This document shows positions 1 to 5,824 of a stretch of 8,954 bases of DNA, piece after piece. The first letter of the stretch is position 1. Every line of letters begins with the position of its first letter. Where the stretch lies: assembly GCA_003820635.1 (NCBI GenBank), contig RPOS01000125.1, forward strand, positions 1 through 8,954, given 5' to 3'. The DNA is from Verrucomicrobiaceae bacterium. Its GTDB lineage: Bacteria; Verrucomicrobiota; Verrucomicrobiae; Verrucomicrobiales; Akkermansiaceae. The notes beneath the pieces were generated by a model. That model worked only from the letters and a program-made list of their open reading frames with translations. It had not been told where the DNA came from and made no database searches. The position numbers and the translations under genes are program-made.

Positions 1-521
1 AGTTTTTCCACCTCCGCAACAGACGCCTCACGCCCGTCGAGGCGGATCCGCCCCGCCTCCCTGATGATGATGTGCACGCCGAATCCACCGCCGCCGGAAT
101 TGGGTTTGACTGCCAGCCCGTCCGGACACAGCCCGAGCATGTCCTGCAGCGTCATCGCCCTGCCAATCCCGAAGTCCGGGGAGAGCGAGCGCGCCACGCC
201 GCCGCGGCTCATCGCCACCAACCGCGGGATGTCCAGATATTTGGAAAAAGCCCGCTCAAACAACAACTTGTCGCTCAGAACCTCTGCCGAGCGGCCGTTG
301 AGACGTATCAACTGATAGCGGCCGAAGTCCGACAGGTAATCATGCCAGTTCGACTCATCCAGCCCGTAAATGCCCGCGGAGTAGGTGTGAAAGCCGCGTG
401 AAAGCCACCGGGCACGCTCTGCCGCCGGCATCCTCACGTCCTTGCACTGCTCGTTGGAGCGATACCTCCGCAGGCTATCGGCATACCAATAGGCCGCCCG
501 CAACAAACTCTGTTTTCTCAT
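1..521 (-). CDS. Sugar-transfer-associated ATP-grasp family protein (N-terminal part, cut by window edge)
   Basis: Reading the minus strand from the ATG at 521-519 gives 173 codons without a stop to the left edge, so the C-terminal part is missing. The protein starts MRKQSLLRAAYWYADSLRRY. It then has a WHDYLSDFGRYQLIRLNG stretch at about residues 60-77, SAEVLSDKLLFERAF at about 79-93, and a glycine-rich nucleotide-loop-like VKPNSGGGGFGVHIII at about 142-157. The order 'DK-FE' followed by 'KP-x-GGGG-GV' is what I know from ATP-grasp proteins of the sugar-transfer-associated type found in polysaccharide loci. Such enzymes use ATP to couple a carboxylate to an amine or other nucleophile, so addition of an amino-acid-like substituent to a sugar is a reasonable guess. 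The actual substrate is unknown. The start lies 44 bp after the dehydrogenase stop with no evident Shine-Dalgarno sequence. The same operon is likely. The catalytic half lies outside the window and could not be inspected. Confidence 0.72.
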   Translation of the reverse strand, partial: MRKQSLLRAAYWYADSLRRYRSNEQCKDVRMPAAERARWLSRGFHTYSAGIYGLDESNWHDYLSDFGRYQLIRLNGRSAEVLSDKLLFERAFSKYLDIPRLVAMSRGGVARSLSPDFGIGRAMTLQDMLGLCPDGLAVKPNSGGGGFGVHIIIREAGRIRLDGREASVAEVEK

Positions 522-565
522 GAGGATAGGGAAATGGTTTCAAATGGCCTGCCCGGCACTGTGGC

Positions 566-1882
566 TCAGGCTTTCCAGACCTTGCCATCGGCGGTCTTGA
601 CGCCGGCCATTGCGTTGCGGGTGTCTACCACGCAAGCCGCCCAGTCCGCGAGTTGCTGGTAATCCACGCAGGCGTGGGCTGTGGCCACCACCACCAGGTC
701 ATGGCTCCGGATCACGGATTCCTCCCATTCCACAGAACGGGTTCCGGCCCATTCGGCATGCTCGCGGGTCATGCCGATCACGGGAACGTAGGGATCATAG
801 TAGGAAACATGCGCGCCACGTTCTTTCAACAATCCCATGAGGCGGTAGCTCGGGGACTCCCGCTCGTCATCCACGTTGGGTTTGTAAGCGAGGCCGACCA
901 CGAGCACCCGGGAGCCGTTCACCGCCTTGCCGAGATGGTTGAGGGCCTCGGCCACGCGGCCGACCACATAGGCGGGCATCGAGGTGTTGATCTCGCCGGC
1001 CAGTTCGATGAAACGGGTGGCGCAATCGAACTCGCGCGCCTTCCAAGTGAGATAGAAGGGATCGATCGGGATGCAGTGTCCGCCCAAGCCCGGGCCGGGA
1101 TAGAAGGGCATGAAGCCGAAGGGTTTCGTTTTCGCCGCCGCGACCACCTCCCAGATATCAATGCCCATGGCCGCGTAAACGACCTTCAACTCGTTGACGA
1201 GGGCGATGTTCACGCTGCGGAAGATGTTTTCCAGCAGTTTGGCGGCCTCCGCCACCCGGCAGGAGGCCACCGGCACGAGGTTTTTCAGCGACTTGCCATA
1301 AAGCGCCAGCGCCTTTTCCAGACAGGCCGGTGTAAGGCCGCCCACAAGTTTCGGCACCTCGCCCACCTTGCTGTCCGGGTTGCCCGGATCCTCGCGTTCC
1401 GGCGAGTAGGCGAGATGAAAGTCTTTACCCGCCACCATGCCCGAGCCTGCTTCGATCACTTCCCTGAGGTTCTCATCCGTGGTTCCGGGATAGGTGGTGG
1501 ACTCGAGCACCACCAAGGCACCTTTGGTAAGATGCGGCGCGATGGCCCGGCCGGTTTCGAGCACATAGGAAATGTCCGGATCACGGTTTTTACTCAGCGG
1601 CGTCGGCACGCAGATGATCACCGCCTGCACGCCGGAAATCCGCGAAAAGTCCGTGGTCGCCTCAAACAGACCGCCAGCTCTCATCTCGCGGATCTTCTCC
1701 GAGTCGATGTGCCGGATGTAGCTTTCGCCGTTGTTAAGCCGGGTGACCTTGGAGTCATCGATGTCGATGCCGAGAACCGGCACGCCGGACTTGGCAAACT
1801 GGAGCGAGAGCGGCAGGCCCACGTAGCCCATGCCGATCACCGCGACGCCGGCATTCACTGTGAGTGAGGTTTCAGGATTCAT
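566..1882 (-). CDS. Nucleotide-sugar 6-dehydrogenase, WbpA-like (UDP-GlcNAc/UDP-hexose dehydrogenase)
   Basis: NAD-dependent oxidation of the C6 hydroxyl of a UDP-sugar to a uronic acid, in the cytoplasm, supplying an acidic precursor. Numbered from the ATG at 1882, the protein has 438 residues. The N-terminal Rossmann loop GMGYVG lies at 17-22, and CVPTPLSKNRDPD at about 91-103. SPEREDPGN (160-168) favours the WbpA/TviB type over plain UDP-glucose dehydrogenase. The conserved central helix holds Lys215 and Asn219. GGHCIPIDPFYL carries the catalytic Cys270, and GLAYKPNVDDERESPS lies in the C-terminal domain (about 330-345). Length and motif order are complete, so the enzyme should be active. 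UDP-GlcNAc is the likeliest substrate, but specificity cannot be read from sequence alone. An upstream in-frame ATG at 1927 follows the previous gene's TGA with no gap (TGA-ATG) and would add 15 residues. I prefer 1882 because the added MLVRLFSTNTIHNHI has no family character, but coupling at 1927 remains possible. Confidence 0.93.
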   Translation of the reverse strand: MNPETSLTVNAGVAVIGMGYVGLPLSLQFAKSGVPVLGIDIDDSKVTRLNNGESYIRHIDSEKIREMRAGGLFEATTDFSRISGVQAVIICVPTPLSKNRDPDISYVLETGRAIAPHLTKGALVVLESTTYPGTTDENLREVIEAGSGMVAGKDFHLAYSPEREDPGNPDSKVGEVPKLVGGLTPACLEKALALYGKSLKNLVPVASCRVAEAAKLLENIFRSVNIALVNELKVVYAAMGIDIWEVVAAAKTKPFGFMPFYPGPGLGGHCIPIDPFYLTWKAREFDCATRFIELAGEINTSMPAYVVGRVAEALNHLGKAVNGSRVLVVGLAYKPNVDDERESPSYRLMGLLKERGAHVSYYDPYVPVIGMTREHAEWAGTRSVEWEESVIRSHDLVVVATAHACVDYQQLADWAACVVDTRNAMAGVKTADGKVWKA

Positions 1883-1927
1883 GATATGGTTATGGATGGT
1901 GTTGGTTGAGAACAAGCGCACAAGCAT

Positions 1928-3160
1928 TCAAGCGGCAGGCTTGTGATATCTCCGGCGCAAGACCCGGCGCACGGTGCCCACGGTGGAGCGCAGCTTTTCG
2001 GAGAATGGGATCCGCAGCCAGGTGCGCAACAGGCCGTAGCCGGCATGGGCAGGTGCCGGCAGCCCCATCAGGCGCATCGAGAGCAGGCGTCCCCACACCG
2101 CTCCCTTTTTCACCACCAGGCCTTTCTGGGATGCCACCACGCGCTCCACCGATGAGGGCACCAGTTCCAGATAACCGGCCTCCATGGCACCGCGGACCAG
2201 TCGCCGACCGGCCTCGCTGCGCACCACCACCAGCGAGGAACCGTGCTCGCCGGGTTGCACCTCGCGATACCAGGGATCGCCGCAGGAAACATCCGCATGT
2301 TCGCCACAGCCGTCCGGCCAGAGATGCACCGACCACGGCCGGTAGGCCTGCACGAAGGCCCAGGATTCGGCATAGGTCATTTCCAGCGCCGGTTCCCTTT
2401 CACCCTTGAGCCAAACGGCGAACATGCCGGGCCAGCCGCGGCCGCGGTAGCGCAGTTTTTCCACCCGTGTGGGATCGATTCCCTTCCGCTTCAAGAGCTC
2501 CTCCGTGCCGCGCGTCGCGGGCGATCCGGCGCAGAAAAACGACAGGGCCACACCCACCTTGCGGTCCAGTGCCGGGCGCAACGCCTGCGCCTTGCGCAAC
2601 GCCGCCACCTCCGATGGCTGGCCGACGAACACGCAGGGCGCCGGAGCCTCCTCGATCTTTTGCAAGCCGTCGCAAGCCGAGGCCGGCGCATAACGCGAAC
2701 CGGTCGCCGCCAGCAAATCTTCGTAGGAACGGCTCATCACCGTGCGGTTGTGCAGCGGCTGTGCCGGATCCGCCGCCACATGCAGCACGCCATGCATCCC
2801 CCCACGCTCGATGGCATAGCGCGAGAGCGCCGTAAGCGCGCCTCCCGAGGAACCCTTGAAACGCGTCTCCGGATCCGTGGCAAAGCCCTCCCAAACCTCC
2901 AGCACCGGCCCCACCCCGGCCGCCACGCCGCCCAACGGGTCGGCATTCCGGTCGTCGCCCGCCATGCGGGTTTCCACCCCGGGGCAAACCTTCAAACACT
3001 CGCGCAGCGCGGCGGCATCGCGCGGCCCGTTCAACACCGGCCGGTGGCCATGCGCGGGATCGTTCTCCATGCGCAAGGCCCCGCCGGACCAGTAAGCACA
3101 AGCGCCACAGCCCACGCACAAGCGCCAGCTCACTACGTCTTCAATGGATTGAATGGGCAT
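1928..3160 (-). CDS. FrhB-like iron-sulfur protein (coenzyme F420 hydrogenase/dehydrogenase beta subunit family)
   Basis: Protein of 410 residues from the ATG at 3160 (MPIQSIEDVV). A Cys cluster C15-x2-C18-x2-C21, followed by C55-x3-C59-Pro, looks like one 4Fe-4S ferredoxin-type site. Next come FKGSSGGALTALSRYAIE (about 101-118) and GSRYAPAS (154-161). FVGQPSEVAALRK (178-190), SFFCAGSPATRGTEELL (207-223), RGRGWPGMF and CGDPWY (293-298) follow. This is the usual order of the N- and C-terminal domains of the FrhB family, which reduce or oxidise substrates with FAD, an Fe-S centre and often F420. Members in polysaccharide loci commonly sit beside pyruvyl transferases, and their reaction is not established. 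The C-terminus is basic (VRRVLRRRYHKPAA). The reading frame stays open to 3301, but the extra 47 residues are translated repeat DNA rich in Pro and Thr, so I reject them. No Shine-Dalgarno is present: the leader is repeat sequence up to base 3161. The stop touches the possible dehydrogenase ATG at 1927. Confidence 0.85.
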   Translation of the reverse strand: MPIQSIEDVVSWRLCVGCGACAYWSGGALRMENDPAHGHRPVLNGPRDAAALRECLKVCPGVETRMAGDDRNADPLGGVAAGVGPVLEVWEGFATDPETRFKGSSGGALTALSRYAIERGGMHGVLHVAADPAQPLHNRTVMSRSYEDLLAATGSRYAPASACDGLQKIEEAPAPCVFVGQPSEVAALRKAQALRPALDRKVGVALSFFCAGSPATRGTEELLKRKGIDPTRVEKLRYRGRGWPGMFAVWLKGEREPALEMTYAESWAFVQAYRPWSVHLWPDGCGEHADVSCGDPWYREVQPGEHGSSLVVVRSEAGRRLVRGAMEAGYLELVPSSVERVVASQKGLVVKKGAVWGRLLSMRLMGLPAPAHAGYGLLRTWLRIPFSEKLRSTVGTVRRVLRRRYHKPAA

Positions 3161-3161
3161 G

Positions 3162-3203
3162 GGTCGGAGGTCGGAGGTCGGAGGTCGTGGATTGGAGATT
3201 GTG
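3162..3203. repeat. Heptamer block A (GGTCGGA type)
   Basis: Three perfect GGTCGGA units at 3162-3168, 3169-3175 and 3176-3182. Three diverged units follow in the same register: GGTCGTG (3183), GATTGGA (3190) and GATTGTG (3197). The block begins one base beyond the start codon of the FrhB-like gene, so on the coding strand the leader reads as TCCGACC units directly before ATG. Confidence 0.85.
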
Positions 3204-3214
3204 CGCAGGGTGTG

Positions 3215-3272
3215 TGTTGGACTTGGGCAGGCGCGTGTTGGACTTGGGCAAGGTGGGTGTCCCACTTGGGCA
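3215..3272. repeat. 15-bp direct repeat, three copies at 21-22 bp spacing
   Basis: TGTTGGACTTGGGCA occurs at 3215-3229 and exactly again at 3236-3250. A diverged copy, TGTCCCACTTGGGCA, lies at 3258-3272. The copies are 21 and 22 bp apart, that is three heptamer units (plus one base). This suggests that the array grew in multiples of the same 7-bp period as its neighbours. Confidence 0.8.
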
Positions 3273-3282
3273 CGGTCGGGGG

Positions 3283-3317
3283 AACATCCAACATCGAACA
3301 TTCAACATTGAACATTG
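3283..3317. repeat. Heptamer block C (AACATTG type)
   Basis: Five consecutive units in strict 7-bp register: AACATCC, AACATCG, AACATTC, AACATTG, AACATTG. Variation is confined to the last two positions. The part around 3302-3313 is also self-complementary (TTCAACATTGAA), because neighbouring units differ only in the base following the shared AACATT. Confidence 0.85.
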
Positions 3318-3343
3318 AAGTGAAGAAACTTTGGCGCAGCCTC

Positions 3344-3374
3344 TGCTCACTGCTCACTGCTCACTCGGCACTTC
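3344..3374. repeat. Heptamer block D (TGCTCAC type)
   Basis: Three perfect TGCTCAC units at 3344-3350, 3351-3357 and 3358-3364, then TCGGCAC at 3365-3371 in the same register. The last 14 bases, TCACTCGGCACTTC (3361-3374), recur exactly at the end of block E. Confidence 0.85.
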
Positions 3375-3462
3375 TTTCACACCTCACGCCGCTGGCGACA
3401 AGTGGGCGCGCCGAGGCCGTCACGCCCTACCGGTTCCCGCGTCTCACTGACACCTCTTCCTC

Positions 3463-3493
3463 TGCGCACTGATCACTGATCACTCGGCACTTC
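3463..3493. repeat. Heptamer block E (TGATCAC type), runs into the pyruvyl transferase stop codon
   Basis: Units TGCGCAC (3463), TGATCAC (3470), TGATCAC (3477) and TCGGCAC (3484) lie in 7-bp register. The block ends with TCACTCGGCACTTC (3480-3493), an exact copy of 3361-3374 displaced by 119 bp, which is 17 x 7. The repeat overlaps the first two plus-strand bases of the pyruvyl transferase stop codon (3492-3494), so the array starts exactly where coding stops. Confidence 0.85.
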
Positions 3494-4784
3494 ATCTTCT
3501 GCCCACTGGCTGCAAGATCTCGGCGAAAACCTCCTTCAGGCGTGCCCGTGCGGCGGCCGCGTTTACGGCCAGGGTGGCGCGGACCTCGTCACGCTTGCGA
3601 TACAGCTCCAGCACCCGCCGCAGTGCCTCATTTTCATCCACATCCCGGCCGTCCACCACCCAGTCCTCCATGCCCACCGACTCGAACACGCCCCTGAACT
3701 TCATGCTGTAGGCCACGCCCACGCAAGGCACCCCCTGCGAGAGCGCAGCAATGCACGAATGCATCCGCGAGCCGATGAAGAAATCGCACTGGCCAATGAT
3801 GCCTTTGAGCTGATGGGCGTCGTAGTCACCGGTCACGATTCGAACCCGTTTTTGGAGCTCGTCCGGCAGGGCCTCCCGCACTTGTCTGGATGCCTCATTG
3901 TCGCTCTCCGGATCTCCTGCGATTGCGAAGGTGTGTGGAACCATGAGGAGTTCTCCCGGATGTTCCTCCAGCAGTCTGACCACCAAACTGGCGACAAAGC
4001 TCCGGTAATCCAGCTTCAACCCGAACTCGTTGCGGCCCGTGTAACCGCCGAAATACATCAGCCCGTTCACATTCAGCCCGATGACATTCGCGGACAAGGG
4101 GGCATCCAGTGGCGGAGCGGTCTGGATCTCAGCGGGCTTGGCGGGGTGTAGCGCGAACGCAACGTCCGGGCTGAGCCCCACCCGCAATTTCTCGCCCGCC
4201 AATACTTGCGCGATTTTCTGGCTTTCAGGATCCCTCGCCACAGCGGCCGACGAGTGACGGAGCAAATAGCGGGCCAAGCAACGCGCAGTCTTCGAGCGGA
4301 ACGGACCATAGGTCTGCGGGAAATGGACCATGCTGCCTCTCAGCAGAATCACCGAAAAAACCGGCAGGAATGCCATGGCGAAACGCTTGAGCCCGTAGAT
4401 ATCGCTGAAGCTGTCGCCACCGCGGACATCACCCACCAGTTCCGCAGCCAATACAGCGTCAATCCAGGGGACCGAACGCCGGATTTTCAACCTCAAGGCG
4501 CAGAACGGCAGCAAGCGATACAGCAGCGACATCAGCAGAATCCACAGCAAATGATCCCGGAGACGGACACGGGGAGACATCCGGCAGGTGATGACGGGCA
4601 CCATGAAGTCACCAGCCCCGGACCTGACAACCACGTCCGCAGCCGGCTTGTGGACCTGTAGAAAAGCCACCGACTTGTCTTCATGGACAGCTTTACAAAG
4701 GTCCGCGATGGAAGCGCCCAAGGCCATCACGCCCCGGTTGCCGGGTTCGACAGGGGTTCCCATGATTAACAATGCGCGACTCAT
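3492..4784 (-). CDS. Polysaccharide pyruvyl transferase family protein
   Basis: Members of this family transfer a pyruvyl group from phosphoenolpyruvate to a sugar, forming a ketal that adds negative charge to the glycan. With the ATG at 4784 the protein has 430 residues. It opens MSRALLIMGTPVEPGNRGVM, where the early 'NRG' loop followed by a helix is typical. Later come VRGGDSFSDIYG (120-131), HFPQTYGPF (154-162), ARDPES (183-188), SPDVAFAL (205-212) and MVPHTF (281-286). Near the C-terminus FIGSRMHSCIAALSQGVPCV (336-355) is the strongest signature: the 'SRMH-x-CIAALSQGVP' nucleotide-binding region of the GT-B-like fold. All major motifs are present. An in-frame ATG at 4832 would add 16 residues and leave 25 bp after the FkbM stop. 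I prefer 4784 because family members begin close to the first beta strand. Neither start has a clear Shine-Dalgarno. The acceptor sugar and acetal type cannot be told from the sequence. Confidence 0.9.
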   Translation of the reverse strand: MSRALLIMGTPVEPGNRGVMALGASIADLCKAVHEDKSVAFLQVHKPAADVVVRSGAGDFMVPVITCRMSPRVRLRDHLLWILLMSLLYRLLPFCALRLKIRRSVPWIDAVLAAELVGDVRGGDSFSDIYGLKRFAMAFLPVFSVILLRGSMVHFPQTYGPFRSKTARCLARYLLRHSSAAVARDPESQKIAQVLAGEKLRVGLSPDVAFALHPAKPAEIQTAPPLDAPLSANVIGLNVNGLMYFGGYTGRNEFGLKLDYRSFVASLVVRLLEEHPGELLMVPHTFAIAGDPESDNEASRQVREALPDELQKRVRIVTGDYDAHQLKGIIGQCDFFIGSRMHSCIAALSQGVPCVGVAYSMKFRGVFESVGMEDWVVDGRDVDENEALRRVLELYRKRDEVRATLAVNAAAARARLKEVFAEILQPVGRR

Positions 4785-4857
4785 CGGGTTTTTGGCGGCT
4801 AATTCTATTTTTGAATCAAGACATGAGGACATTCTGACGGGAATTTATTTTCCCATA

Positions 4858-5679
4858 TCAATCACCAACTCTGGCTAGTGCCGCCGGGGACTCGATCACG
4901 AAATCGAAGGGCTCCGGCACCGAGTGCTGCTGATCGAGTGGAACCAGGAGGCATTGGCCGGAAAAGGAGGAGTAGGCTTCATTCGAATAATCGTTTGGCA
5001 ACAAGCTGACCCTGCATCCCCTCTGGGTGAATAATTGCAGCAGATCCCGGTTTTCTTTGGCGATCTCGGCAACGATGGTGAGGTCGATTTCGGGGCTATT
5101 GGCGATCAACTCCACCAGTTCAAGCAACGCCGGACGCTCAGCTCCCTCTATGTCAATTTTGATAAAACAAGGCCTTGCCGGGTCCAAATCGACCAATGTC
5201 AGCAATGGTGCGGATTGAACCCTCGCATGAACCGGACATCCATTCGGCAGGATCGTTCGCGCTCCGGGATTCAGAGTCAGTCTGGATTCGTAAAGGACGA
5301 CCTCCCCCTCTTCTGCGGCGCACGCAGCATTCATAATGCGCCCCTTTCCTCCCGTATCTGCGAGATTACGACTCGCAAGCTGGCTCATTTCGGGCGAAGC
5401 TTCGATTCCCCGCACATCCGCACCAAGCATCTCTGCAAGCAAACTGAAGTAGCCAATATTCGTGCCAACGTCGATAAATTGCGTCCCTTCACGAACCCGT
5501 TCGCGGATAAATTGGGTAAGGTTCGGTTCCCAAAATCCGAAAGTGAATAATTTCCTTCCAATCATTTCCCGGGTGTTGGTACTTAACGAAAATCCAAAAT
5601 TTGTCCTGACTTTTATTACAGACAACACAGAACCTAAAGCTGCAGCGCAATAGAACCGAAAAATCTCTTTTATTTTCAT
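4858..5679 (-). CDS. FkbM-family SAM-dependent methyltransferase
   Basis: Predicted to transfer a methyl group from S-adenosylmethionine to a hydroxyl, here most likely on a sugar of the repeat unit (inferred from the neighbours). The protein has 273 residues from the ATG at 5679. The SAM-binding motif I is FIDVGTNIGYFSLLAEMLGA (68-87), followed by the acidic GIEASPE (91-97). The FkbM hallmark FIKIDIEGAERPALLEL lies at 172-188. Both regions are intact and the length is normal. The N-terminal 25 residues are hydrophobic with basic residues and could touch the membrane. A weak GAAAG lies about 10 nt before the start. Upstream lies a 145-bp AT-rich gap (5680-5824), the largest break besides the repeat spacer. 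An internal promoter could be there, but I could not identify -35 and -10 boxes with confidence. Base composition is visibly lower in GC than in the genes downstream, especially at the 5' end. Confidence 0.92.
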   Translation of the reverse strand: MKIKEIFRFYCAAALGSVLSVIKVRTNFGFSLSTNTREMIGRKLFTFGFWEPNLTQFIRERVREGTQFIDVGTNIGYFSLLAEMLGADVRGIEASPEMSQLASRNLADTGGKGRIMNAACAAEEGEVVLYESRLTLNPGARTILPNGCPVHARVQSAPLLTLVDLDPARPCFIKIDIEGAERPALLELVELIANSPEIDLTIVAEIAKENRDLLQLFTQRGCRVSLLPNDYSNEAYSSFSGQCLLVPLDQQHSVPEPFDFVIESPAALARVGD

Positions 5680-5824
5680 GGCAATGGATCTTTCAAAGAT
5701 TTTTTTTGAGATAGTTAGTTGCAGACGCGAAATGGACAGCGCAGAAGACGGATTCAGTCATCAATTTTAAAATGGTGTATGATTATTGACCCTCGGCTTG
5801 GAGAATGTTGATTTTCTGAACCAC

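Larger units (their letters stand above)
3161..3491. other. 331-bp spacer made largely of heptanucleotide repeat blocks
   Basis: This is the only long gap in an otherwise tightly packed gene run. It lies between the pyruvyl transferase stop and the FrhB-like start. I see no convincing gene in it: the short open frames are translated repeats. It contains four separate 7-bp-register repeat blocks with different unit sequences and one block with a 15-bp unit at 21-22 bp spacing; each is listed separately. The part between 3375 and 3460 is less regular. I see no GC-rich hairpin followed by a T-tract on the minus strand, so nothing indicates that transcription ends here. The spacer forms the whole leader of the FrhB-like gene if that gene has its own promoter, which I could not identify. 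Confidence 0.8.

Noticed and set aside
653..1867. 404-codon open frame on the plus strand
   Set aside because: It is antisense to the dehydrogenase, which has full family motifs. The translation is rich in His, Arg, Ala and Gly without domain character, as expected of a shadow frame in high-GC DNA.
3161..3301. 47-residue N-terminal extension of the FrhB-like protein from an ATG at 3301
   Set aside because: The extension is translated tandem-repeat DNA with no family similarity. The family-like N-terminus with the first Cys cluster begins just after the ATG at 3160.
2243..3472. 409-codon open frame on the plus strand
   Set aside because: It is antisense to the FrhB-like gene and continues into the repeat spacer. 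The composition is Arg/His/Ala-rich with no recognisable motif.
3162..3493. CRISPR array
   Set aside because: The units are 7 or 15 bp, spacers are absent or only 6-7 bp, and no cas gene is near. This does not match the repeat and spacer lengths of CRISPR.
4839..4854. Inverted repeat GGGAA/TTCCC between the methyltransferase and the pyruvyl transferase
   Set aside because: It has only five base pairs with a six-base loop and no T-tract, so it is not convincing as a terminator or operator.
5688..5708. Possible plus-strand terminator: ATCTTT/AAAGAT inverted repeat followed by eight T
   Set aside because: The stem is almost all A/T with a one-base loop, and no plus-strand gene ends here. On the transcribed strand the run is A, not T.
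5680..5824. Promoter for the methyltransferase and downstream genes
   Set aside because: The gap is AT-rich and long enough, but no pair of -35 and -10 boxes with proper spacing stands out on the minus strand, so I do not annotate one.
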